DNA from: Lewinella sp. 4G2
Lineage (GTDB): Bacteria > Bacteroidota > Bacteroidia > Chitinophagales > Saprospiraceae
Reading direction: 5' to 3'
Assembly: GCF_001625015.1 (NCBI RefSeq)
Contig: NZ_LVWJ02000014.1
Location: forward strand, 496,001-560,000
DNA: 64,000 nucleotides
The translations under genes were made by a program, and so were the position numbers. The notes under the pieces were generated by a model. It did not search any database. It saw only the letters and a program-made list of their open reading frames with translations, and was not told where the DNA came from. Positions 18,201 to 24,352 of this stretch are shown here, piece after piece; position 1 is the stretch's first letter; each line of letters begins with the position of its first letter.

Positions 18201-19413
18201 CATTGCCCCCGCTTCCGTTACCCGTAACTGGATGCGGGAAGCCGCCAAATTTGCCCCAACACTAAACCCAATCCTCCTGGGTGGAACGGACCGGGCAACA
18301 ATGATTGAGTCCGTCGGCCCCTACGACGTGCTAGTGGTGAGCTACGGCCTCCTACCCTTCGAAGGGGAAAACCTGGCCGCGAAACGCTTCGGGACGATCA
18401 TCCTCGATGAAGCCCAGGCCATCAAGAACCGGGGGACGAAACGGAGCCAGGTAGCGATGTCGCTACAGGGAGACTTCCGCGTAGCCACTACGGGTACGCC
18501 GATCGAAAACCACCTGGGTGAACTGTGGAACCTGTTCCAGTTCCTCAATCCCGGGTTACTGGGTACGTTCCAGCGCTTCAACGAGAAGTACACCATCCCG
18601 GTAACGAAGAACAACGACAACGAAAGGCGGCAACAATTGCGCCGCTTGATCCAGCCATTCATCCTGCGTCGGCGCAAAGAAGAAGTACTGGAAGAATTGC
18701 CACCGAAGACGGAAGTCACCCTCACCGTGGAGCTATCTCCGTCGGAGCGGGCTTTCTACGAGGCACTCCGCCAGAATGCTTTGGAGCAGATCGACAATAG
18801 CGACGGCCAGAACCGCCGCTTCCAGATTCTCGCTGAACTGATGAAGCTTCGCCAAGCAGCCTGCCACCCTAAAATGGTGGACCCAAGCGTGGACATCGAC
18901 AGCTCCAAACTGGAACTCGTCGCCGAAACCGTCAAGGAACTCCGGGAGAATGGCCACAAGGCGCTGATCTTCTCCCAGTTCGTTCGCCACCTCAAGCTGG
19001 TGGAGAAGATGATGCAGGAGATGGGTGTCCCCTATCAATACCTGGATGGATCTACCCCGGGCAAGAAACGCGACGAGGCCGTTCAGGCTTTCCAGCGTGG
19101 CGATGGTGACGTCTTCCTGATATCCCTGAAAGCTGGTGGTACGGGCCTTACCCTGACCGCCGCCGACTACGTTCTCCACCTCGACCCCTGGTGGAACCCC
19201 GCCGTGGAAGACCAAGCAAGTGACCGGGCTCACCGGATTGGGCAGCAACGCCCCGTCACCGTTTACCGCTTCGTTAGCGAGAACACGATCGAAGAAAAGA
19301 TCGTGGAACTTCACCACCAGAAGCGGGACTTGGCGGATAGCTTGTTGAGTGGTACGGAGCAGAGTGCTAGCCTGAGCGCGGAGGACTTGTTGAACTTGAT
19401 CAAGTTTGGGTAG
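15277..19413 (+). CDS. SNF2/RapA-type DEAD-box ATPase with long N-terminus
   Basis: A 1378-aa ATP-dependent DNA translocase of the Swi2/Snf2 family. The C-terminal 450 residues hold the motor: LRPYQLDGFRWL (Q-like motif), DDMGLGKT (Walker A, near 950), DEAQ (near 1043), TGTPIENHLGELW, SQF, the motif V LISLKAGGTGLTLT and the motif VI DRAHRIGQ (near 1316). The N-terminal 900 residues are alpha-rich at first and then include beta segments; no catalytic domain is recognisable there, though a SNF2_N-associated domain around 550-900 is typical of bacterial homologues. Likely roles are remodelling protein-DNA complexes or recycling RNA polymerase. It stands alone with no methylase or nuclease neighbour, so it is not a restriction or BREX/DISARM gene by context. 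Confidence 0.9.
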   Translation: MNGNFRALWADLSATERDVAVVLSMVYEERSVLDLSRLLNKIGLHPPKGENRFTHAVTEEIVHKLHELGLFVKHDERSWRISPDISERIMRRASRRPDFAHLLNEIRRELPYKTYWQPSSARALMREIRINFYLQNESQFERLQKDTETFYPDKAATGFFTDPLYDEFSARWVETLPAAWRIESVNRAFRRAINQVEPLDPLIEFLEQYDGIRGADAGALRDLLAEAFVLQGKWSRLQLWADLETDDWRKAANNLIYRVLRDDDEGAEKLIKAVKVGFQRDHANKYPTHLAGYLYQLSMLRAGGVKSGSAFGRNLDAMEPTQNLRLGGTFLVFRALQAYLRNDEEAQRIALDGLDRTEQNAFTLTFRALYDLWTSPSSEPAPEAYLTILDELRDKAATNGYRWMEMELTRVLGLRHADPQARQAYTERANSLSDELRIFSLSDAMPRIEPWERALEVLASMSSLEKGSDKKAKKTSRFVWFVDFDTRELEPREQTLGKNGTWSKGRKVSLKRVKTGEVEGMTPQDVSVAQTIEDDATKFHPAGSYTIRYEDALLAMVGHPHLYLLKNPAVGVDLVRRNPQLLIEEGDNRLFVRFAQDFVGTGVQVVKETPTRYQVIEVNDSHDAIHRQIGNGLEIPKRARHRVQEVSRNLSKLVEVQSTLNGLIDDVDQTKADQRTYVHLLPIGETFKVEFFVKPLAAEDQYFKPGKGRNKVIGEVAGQRILAERNMKKEIELAEEVILDCPTLQKLVHRDYEWQVDEVEDCLSILLELQPLRALDKIVLEHPRGERIRLVGSVDFSDLSLGVKEKAGWFDVEGELRVDDNQVINFRELMEKVAENEQSQFIQLSEGQYVALTESLRRKLSEMEGLMSQDKDGLHLHPLAAGILDDVADQLGDFEADVAWRESIQRIQSVGTTIARVPSTFRAELRPYQLDGFRWLMRLAEWGVGACLADDMGLGKTIQGLACLLARAEQGPALVIAPASVTRNWMREAAKFAPTLNPILLGGTDRATMIESVGPYDVLVVSYGLLPFEGENLAAKRFGTIILDEAQAIKNRGTKRSQVAMSLQGDFRVATTGTPIENHLGELWNLFQFLNPGLLGTFQRFNEKYTIPVTKNNDNERRQQLRRLIQPFILRRRKEEVLEELPPKTEVTLTVELSPSERAFYEALRQNALEQIDNSDGQNRRFQILAELMKLRQAACHPKMVDPSVDIDSSKLELVAETVKELRENGHKALIFSQFVRHLKLVEKMMQEMGVPYQYLDGSTPGKKRDEAVQAFQRGDGDVFLISLKAGGTGLTLTAADYVLHLDPWWNPAVEDQASDRAHRIGQQRPVTVYRFVSENTIEEKIVELHHQKRDLADSLLSGTEQSASLSAEDLLNLIKFG
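15914..15933 (+). repeat. GC-rich 18-bp dispersed word, in CDS
   Basis: Reads GGGGCGCTGACGCAGGTGCC inside the SNF2 gene and encodes Gly-Ala-Asp-Ala-Gly-Ala. Confidence 0.65.
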
Positions 19414-19427
19414 ACGCGACTCGGTTT

Positions 19428-19801
19428 GTTTTCGACAAGGAGTTAAAGGAGATAAAGAGGGATAAGGGGAGCGCTGTCGCGCCTGCTTCTTAAAACTCTC
19501 TACCGCCTTGTACATCTTTGCGAAACCAGATATGCAATAAGTAGCTCGAAACTAGCCACACTTGTTTCGCAAAGAAGCGTAAGACGGCTAAGACGAAAGA
19601 GAAGACTGGCACCGTGTCTTGCTTCTTAAACCTCTCTACCGCCTTGTACATCTTTGCGAAACTGGAGACGCCGTAAGTAGCTAAGAACTGCCAAACTTGT
19701 TTCGCTAAGAAGCGTAAGACGGCTAAGACGAAAGAGAAGACTGACGTTACGTGTGCCTAGCTTCTTATCCGCCTTTCCCTCCTTATCCTTCTTGTCGAAA
19801 A
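19428..19801. repeat. Chained purine/pyrimidine hairpin array between SNF2 and rsmG
   Basis: Three purine-rich arms (for example TTTCGCAAAGAAGCGTAAGA near 19564, repeated with one change near 19698, and TTTTCGACAAGGAG at 19428) alternate with pyrimidine-rich arms (CTTCTTAAA...TTTGCGAAA near 19486 and 19622, and CTTCTTATCC...CTTGTCGAAAA near 19761). Each arm can pair with a neighbour, and the outermost arms pair with each other. The unit period is about 136-139 bp. The purine arms are built from 7-9-bp words ending in AAGA. The same core recurs at 42594-43318. No coding potential. Confidence 0.75.
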
Positions 19802-19851
19802 TCTGATTACAAGCCCTAAAATTCAAAGCGTCCCCCTATTCCCCGCCTCCG

Positions 19852-19859
19852 TAGCTTTG
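19852..19859 (+). promoter_or_regulatory. Bacteroidota -7 box TAGCTTTG for rsmG
   Basis: Exact match to TAnnTTTG, 19 bp before the rsmG ATG, a usual spacing for a short leader. The -33 element is not clear. Confidence 0.45.
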
Positions 19860-19878
19860 CCGCAAATATCCCCGCCCC

Positions 19879-20517
19879 ATGTCCGCCGAATTAGTTTACC
19901 AACATTTTCCTGAGCTTTCCGATAAGCAACGTGAGCAATTTGCCCAGCTGGATGCGCTCTACCGCGATTGGAACTCCAAGATCAACGTCATCAGCCGGAA
20001 GGATATTGACAATTTGTACCCCAACCATATTCTCCATTCGCTGGCCATTGCTAAAGTGGTACGGTTCAAACCCGGAGCGAAGGTCCTGGACCTGGGGACG
20101 GGCGGTGGCTTCCCCGGTATCCCCCTAGCCATCCTGTTTCCGGAAACTGAATTTCACCTCATCGACGGCATCGCCAAAAAGATTCGCGTCTGTAATGAGG
20201 TGATCAAAGGGCTGGGGCTAACGAACGTCCGGGCTGAACAGAAGAGGGCGGAGGAACTGAAGAAGCCGGTGTACGATTTCGTCGTCACCCGCGCCGTAGC
20301 GAAAATGGCCCGCATTGCGGAGTGGAGCATGCGCTTGATCACGCGCAAGCAACAACACGCTATTCCCAACGGCATCCTGGCGTTAAAAGGGGTGGGGCTA
20401 GAGCAGGAGATGAAAGAGTTGCCGAAGAAATCCTACCTCGAAGAATACCCCATCAAGGACATGTTCCCCGGCGTAGACTTTTACGAGGTAAAGGCCGTGA
20501 TCTACCTGCAGTATTGA
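19879..20517 (+). CDS. rsmG: 16S rRNA (guanine527-N7)-methyltransferase RsmG
   Basis: A 212-aa SAM-dependent enzyme that methylates N7 of G527 in 16S rRNA, a position linked to streptomycin susceptibility. The SAM-binding loop is VLDLGTGGGFPGIPLA near residues 74-89, followed by the acidic motif HLIDGIAKK. The catalytic-region motif VVTRAVAKM is near residue 135. Length is normal. It is followed by a long hairpin terminator at 20556-20613. Confidence 0.95.
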   Translation: MSAELVYQHFPELSDKQREQFAQLDALYRDWNSKINVISRKDIDNLYPNHILHSLAIAKVVRFKPGAKVLDLGTGGGFPGIPLAILFPETEFHLIDGIAKKIRVCNEVIKGLGLTNVRAEQKRAEELKKPVYDFVVTRAVAKMARIAEWSMRLITRKQQHAIPNGILALKGVGLEQEMKELPKKSYLEEYPIKDMFPGVDFYEVKAVIYLQY

Positions 20518-20555
20518 TCAAGCTGCCATCAGTATTTGAGCAGCGTGAAAACGAA

Positions 20556-20613
20556 GAGGGTGCGTAAACTCCCGTAAGCAAATGACTTTGCTGGCGGAAG
20601 GTTACGCACCCTC
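20556..20613. terminator. Bidirectional nested hairpin terminator
   Basis: Arms GAGGGTGCGTAA and TTACGCACCCTC are perfectly complementary over 12 bp. Between them sits an inner hairpin AGCAAA-TGAC-TTTGCT. It lies between convergent rsmG and the small membrane gene at 20640. Confidence 0.75.
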
Positions 20614-20639
20614 GATATTTGTTGAGTAGGAGTTATAGC

Positions 20640-20798
20640 CTACATGTAGCCCAGTGCGAGCACGAGGAACGTCAGCATGAATGGCATCGCGACCCAGAAC
20701 CACTGGTTGAAGAAGACGAGCATGACCGCGAAGATCACGAAGGAGATCAAAAAGTAGAGCCAGTATTTGCGGCGGTCAGCGGCGGTAGAATTTGCCAT
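20640..20798 (-). CDS. Small membrane protein, 52 aa
   Basis: Begins MANSTAADRRKYWLYFLISF and continues with two hydrophobic helices separated by NQWFW. It is flanked by a terminator on one side and a short intergenic gap on the other. The reading frame is compact, starts with ATG and has sensible codon use for this genome. It resembles small inner-membrane proteins common in Bacteroidota, function unknown. Confidence 0.6.
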   Translation of the reverse strand: MANSTAADRRKYWLYFLISFVIFAVMLVFFNQWFWVAMPFMLTFLVLALGYM

Positions 20799-20873
20799 GG
20801 GGATTATAATTTTGGGAGTACAAAGATAGGGACAAGAAATCAGTATTGAAGGGGCAAAACAACGGTTGGAACT

Positions 20874-21614
20874 TTAGTACCCCACCTCGTTGGCTGCCGC
20901 TTTGTCGAGCCACCAGATCAGTTTACCCGAGGTGGGGTTCACGTGAGCTACGGGGAAATCCTGGGCGCCGTGCTCCCGGTTCAGGATCTGCGCTACCCGT
21001 TGGGTCTTGCCGTTTCCGGTGATTAGGAATGATACCTCGTCGGAGGCATTCAGTACCGGGCCGGTCATCGTTACGCGCTTTTGTCCGCTTTCCGGGTGGG
21101 TCGCTACCGCGCAAATTTCTTTGCTGTCCATCAACTCCTTCATGTTGCTGGGGAAAATGGAAGCCGTGTGACCATCACCGCCCATCCCGAGCATGTTGAT
21201 GTCCAGGATCGGCAATCCATCGCTGTTCATGGGGAGCAGACGGACCATCGTTTCCGCGTATTTTTTTGCCGCTGCCGCGGGTGCCAAGTCAGTAGGGACG
21301 GCGTGGATCTGGCTCTGCACGACGGGCACCTTATCAAAGAGAAGTCGCTTGACTTCACCGTAATTGCTCTCCGGGTCATCGTGGGGAACGCAGCGCTCAT
21401 CCCCCCAAAAAAAGTGGAGGCGCGACCAGTCGATCCGGTGGACGTACTCCTCCGCCAATAGATTGAACAGCAATTTAGGGGTACTGCCACCCGAGAGCGC
21501 CCAGAAGATCGGCCCCTCCGGTTTATCCGCCAGTTTCTGTACGATGTGGTCGGCGAAAGCGCGGGCGACGGCGCGGCCGTCTACGGAAATTCTTAAGTCG
21601 GGGTTGTAACTCAT
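20874..21614 (-). CDS. pgl: 6-phosphogluconolactonase
   Basis: A 246-aa cytosolic enzyme hydrolysing 6-phosphogluconolactone to 6-phosphogluconate, the second step of the oxidative pentose phosphate pathway. Family motifs visible are ALSGGSTPKLLF near residue 37, the segment FFWGDERCVPHDDPESNYG, and LGMGGDGHTASIFP near 146. I use the ATG at 21614 because the 11 residues of a longer frame from 21647 are not conserved-looking; 21647 remains possible. The next pathway enzyme, Gnd, is 7 kb away. Confidence 0.93.
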   Translation of the reverse strand: MSYNPDLRISVDGRAVARAFADHIVQKLADKPEGPIFWALSGGSTPKLLFNLLAEEYVHRIDWSRLHFFWGDERCVPHDDPESNYGEVKRLLFDKVPVVQSQIHAVPTDLAPAAAAKKYAETMVRLLPMNSDGLPILDINMLGMGGDGHTASIFPSNMKELMDSKEICAVATHPESGQKRVTMTGPVLNASDEVSFLITGNGKTQRVAQILNREHGAQDFPVAHVNPTSGKLIWWLDKAAANEVGY

Positions 21615-21668
21615 TGGGGGCTTGTCTTCTTGGTTAATACAATTCATTTGAAGGGCTAAGGTTTGGCC

Positions 21669-22913
21669 TTAGCTGGCTGCGGCCATCACGGCCCGCCACA
21701 CGCGCAGGACGTTACCCGAACACATCTTCTCGATGTCCTCGTCCGAATATCCACGTTTGAGCAGCGTGTAGATGAGGTTGGGGTAGGCGCTTACGTCCTT
21801 CAGGCCTGTAGGTAAGGAATCACCGACGCCGTCAAAGTCCGAGCCGAAACCAACGTGGTCGACGCCGGCGAACTGAACCACGCGGTCGATGTGGTCCGCG
21901 ACCGTTTCCACGTCAGCGTACAGGGTGGGGAATTCTTTGGTGAAGGCTTCTTCCAGTTCTTCCGTTCCTTCGTCGCCGTATTCGATCCCAGCCTCAACGA
22001 GACGTTCCCGAAAAATATCGCGGAGGCTATCCTGGCGGCTGCGCAGGTTGCCATCCAGGAAAGTGGAGCCGAAGTTGATTTGGATAACGCCACCTTCTTC
22101 CCCCAAACGGGTGATCATCTCATCACTCATATTGCGTTCGAAGCCCGGGGTGAAGTGGCGGGCACTGGAGTGGCTGGCGATCATCGGCACGTCCGTCATC
22201 TCTACCACCTGCCAGAAGGTGCTGTCACTTACGTGGCTGATGTCCACCATGATCCCCACTCGGTTCATTTCGGCGACGACCTCCCGGCCAAAGTCGCTCA
22301 AACCACCGTGAGTAGCCGTGGTGTCGTAACTACTGTCGCAGATCAGGTTATCCTTGGCGTGCGTGAGGGTGATGTAGGAGATGCCCTTATTGCGGTACTC
22401 CTCCACCCGGCTCAGTTGGTCTTCGATGGGGGAGCCATTCTCCATACCCATGGGCAGGCTCATGATGCCGTTCTTGAAGTTCTGTACCATTTCCTCCGGC
22501 GTAGTGGTGATCCGGAAGTTATCCGGGTGGGCTGCCGCAATGCCTTTTACCATGGTGATAAGGCTATCCGCCAGTTTGGGGCTCTCCCCCGGCTCCTCCT
22601 GCAAACCACTGGGGATGTAGATCGACATAAAGGGAGCGTCCAACCCTCCTTTGACGGCCCGCTTGTAATCAAAATCCCCCGCGTCCGTCTCAATGGGGAT
22701 GCCGAGGAACTCCTTATCCAATTTGAAATTCTTCACCTTCAACCGGTAGGGCAAGTCCACGTGCCCGTCCGTGATCAAGAATTGTTGAACCAGCTCTTCG
22801 GCGTGCGCCCGCATTTCCGCGTCGGACATTTCAGGGGCGCCCGTACCCCCTTCGCTGCTGCAGGCGGATAGGATGAGCAATAAAAAGAGGAGAGGAAATT
22901 GGCGTAACGTCAT
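21669..22913 (-). CDS. Membrane dipeptidase lipoprotein (peptidase M19)
   Basis: A 414-aa zinc dipeptidase of the renal dipeptidase family that splits dipeptides, including some with D-residues. The N-terminus is a lipoprotein signal with lipobox LSAC, so the mature protein is anchored by Cys-18 in the periplasm or outer membrane. Metal-ligand motifs visible are DGHVDLPYR (HxD) near residue 50, VDISHVSD and ASHSSARHF, and the segment DHVGFGSDFDGVGD near 352 is a family signature. It ends 54 bp before pgl and on the same strand, so the two may be cotranscribed. Confidence 0.92.
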   Translation of the reverse strand: MTLRQFPLLFLLLILSACSSEGGTGAPEMSDAEMRAHAEELVQQFLITDGHVDLPYRLKVKNFKLDKEFLGIPIETDAGDFDYKRAVKGGLDAPFMSIYIPSGLQEEPGESPKLADSLITMVKGIAAAHPDNFRITTTPEEMVQNFKNGIMSLPMGMENGSPIEDQLSRVEEYRNKGISYITLTHAKDNLICDSSYDTTATHGGLSDFGREVVAEMNRVGIMVDISHVSDSTFWQVVEMTDVPMIASHSSARHFTPGFERNMSDEMITRLGEEGGVIQINFGSTFLDGNLRSRQDSLRDIFRERLVEAGIEYGDEGTEELEEAFTKEFPTLYADVETVADHIDRVVQFAGVDHVGFGSDFDGVGDSLPTGLKDVSAYPNLIYTLLKRGYSDEDIEKMCSGNVLRVWRAVMAAAS

Positions 22914-22953
22914 GGGGTGAAATTACGCGTTTTTATGGGTCCGATTAAAGACC

Positions 22954-23011
22954 CCGGTAGGGGTCCCCAAGATAGCCCGGGGTCAGAGAGGCGCAGCCGA
23001 ACGACCCCGGG
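22954..23011 (+). repeat. REP-B palindromic repeat, copy 1
   Basis: Begins CCGGTAGGGGTCCCC, then GATAGCCCGGGGTC and ends GACCCCGGG; the last two pair as a hairpin. Related inverted copies lie at 33665-33714, 35188-35247 and 56341-56396. It is adjacent to a REP-A copy, as at 33.7 kb. Confidence 0.7.
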
Positions 23012-23034
23012 AAAGGAAAATCCCCAAAACCATC

Positions 23035-23092
23035 CCCGTCCCGAAGGGCCGGCCTACGTAGCGGTGGCACACCGTTAGGTGGCCCACCCTAT
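23035..23092 (+). repeat. REP-A intergenic repeat, copy 2
   Basis: 58 bp, nearly identical to the copy at 1775. The 430-bp gap here (22914-23342) contains no gene, only REP-B, two REP-A copies and short GGCCCAC-type variants. Confidence 0.75.
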
Positions 23093-23159
23093 AAATGGAA
23101 GGAAGGTTCACAAAACGATAACGCGAACGACCCCGGGAAAAAAGATTTTACAAACCATC

Positions 23160-23217
23160 CCCGTCCCGAAGGGCCGGCCTACGTAGCGGTGGCACATTGT
23201 CAGGTGGCCCACTCTAC
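23160..23217 (+). repeat. REP-A intergenic repeat, copy 3
   Basis: Second REP-A copy in this gap, 125 bp after the previous one and preceded by a partial REP-B end (GACCCCGGG). Confidence 0.75.
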
Positions 23218-23342
23218 AAACGGCGTGGCCCATTCCACACAAACGAATCGTGGCCCACCCGAAAACGCCATCGCACACCCCACATATTCCATGGCCCACC
23301 CTATAAAAACCATAACCAAACAATCCCGCAAATAAAAAGCTC

Positions 23343-24017
23343 CTAAACAACCCCAGCAAAAGCCTCCCAAACCTCCCCCTCCGGAACCGGCGCCGTGTGC
23401 AACACCCGTTCCCCGGTGACGGGATGGTCATACCCCACGCGGTAGCTATGCAAATCAATCGTGCCCCCCTCGTTGCTACGCTTGAAGCCGTACTTTTTAT
23501 CCCCCCGGATCGGGCAGCCGATGGCGGCGAGTTGGGCGCGGATCTGGTGTTTGCGGCCCGTCTTCAGGTTAATGCGCAAAAGGTGGTAGCGGTCGCTGGA
23601 GCCCAGGTACTTGTAATGGAGGCGGGCCTCGCGGGAGTTTTCGCTGGGCTCGTCACTCACCGCAGATCGGTTACCCGGAGCGTTGGAGAGGTGGTGCACG
23701 AGCTCACCGCTATCCTCCGTGGGGCGCTCCCCGACAATGGCGAGGTAGGTCTTATCCATGGTGCCCTTTTGCAACTGCTTGGTGAGGGACGTCTGGGCGG
23801 AGGGCTTCTGGCCTAGCACCACTACCCCGGAGACCGGACGATCGAGCCGGTGAATAAGGTAAAGATTGTGGCGCACGTAAGCAGCGCCCATCCCCAGCAG
23901 GCTTGGGTCTCCCGTCTTATCGGGCTGTACGGCAAGGCCGGCCGGTTTGTTGAAGACGATCACCTGGTTGTCCTTGTGGATCATCCAGTCGCTGATACGG
24001 CCGGGGAAGCGGTTCAT
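23343..24017 (-). CDS. RluA-family pseudouridine synthase
   Basis: A 224-aa enzyme converting uridine to pseudouridine in rRNA or tRNA. The catalytic aspartate is in HRLDRPVSGVVVLG near residue 55, the RluA-family motif II. It also has the N-terminal strand VIVFNKPAGLAVQ and the family segment INLKTGRKHQIRAQLAAIG. No S4 domain is present, as in RluA and RluC-like short forms. I use ATG 24017 because residues upstream of it do not resemble the family; 24068 is the alternative. The exact target nucleotide cannot be read from sequence. Confidence 0.88.
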   Translation of the reverse strand: MNRFPGRISDWMIHKDNQVIVFNKPAGLAVQPDKTGDPSLLGMGAAYVRHNLYLIHRLDRPVSGVVVLGQKPSAQTSLTKQLQKGTMDKTYLAIVGERPTEDSGELVHHLSNAPGNRSAVSDEPSENSREARLHYKYLGSSDRYHLLRINLKTGRKHQIRAQLAAIGCPIRGDKKYGFKRSNEGGTIDLHSYRVGYDHPVTGERVLHTAPVPEGEVWEAFAGVV

Positions 24018-24101
24018 AGTTGATGGTTTTGGGGCCGCACGCAGCGCCCGGATGGTAGTGGGAAGCAATGATCCGTACCGGTGGACACCATTCTTTACAG
24101 G

Positions 24102-24302
24102 CTAGTGCTCATCCTTGATCTCCTCATAATCGATGTAATCATCCTCGTCGCCGGGTTGGGGCTGGCGGGGATCGTGAAAGTCCGTATTCACATCCACCTC
24201 AGGGGGGCGGGGGGCGCCCTTTACCTGAGCCTGGACGTTCTGGTACCACGTATAACCGCGGTACGCCAGGTAGATGAACAATGCCGTGAAGAGAAAATCC
24301 AT
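24102..24302 (-). CDS. Small membrane protein (DUF4834-like)
   Basis: A 66-aa protein with one N-terminal membrane helix (MDFLFTALFIYLAYRGY), a basic patch and a very acidic, proline-containing tail ending DDYIDYEEIKDEH. This is the layout of the Bacteroidota DUF4834 family. A longer frame would run into the end of the neighbouring T9SS gene, so the ATG at 24302 is preferred. Confidence 0.65.
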   Translation of the reverse strand: MDFLFTALFIYLAYRGYTWYQNVQAQVKGAPRPPEVDVNTDFHDPRQPQPGDEDDYIDYEEIKDEH

Positions 24303-24352
24303 GACGCGAAGATAACCGGCTTTGATTGGATAAAGATCAGCTACGGACCTTT

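Noticed and set aside
15277-19413. SNF2 gene as part of a phage-defence island
   Set aside because: No DNA methylase, nuclease, PglZ or PLD gene lies nearby; neighbours are an IS element and rsmG.
19626-19826. Minus-strand 66-aa frame in the SNF2-rsmG gap
   Set aside because: Consists of the hairpin repeat arms; the apparent coding sequence follows from the repeat.
21855-22871. Long plus-strand open frame inside the M19 dipeptidase gene
   Set aside because: Antisense to conserved metal-site motifs; a shadow frame.
24029-24051. GCACGCAGCGCCC near the pseudouridine synthase start
   Set aside because: Looks like the word with its centre missing, but too short a match to separate from chance.
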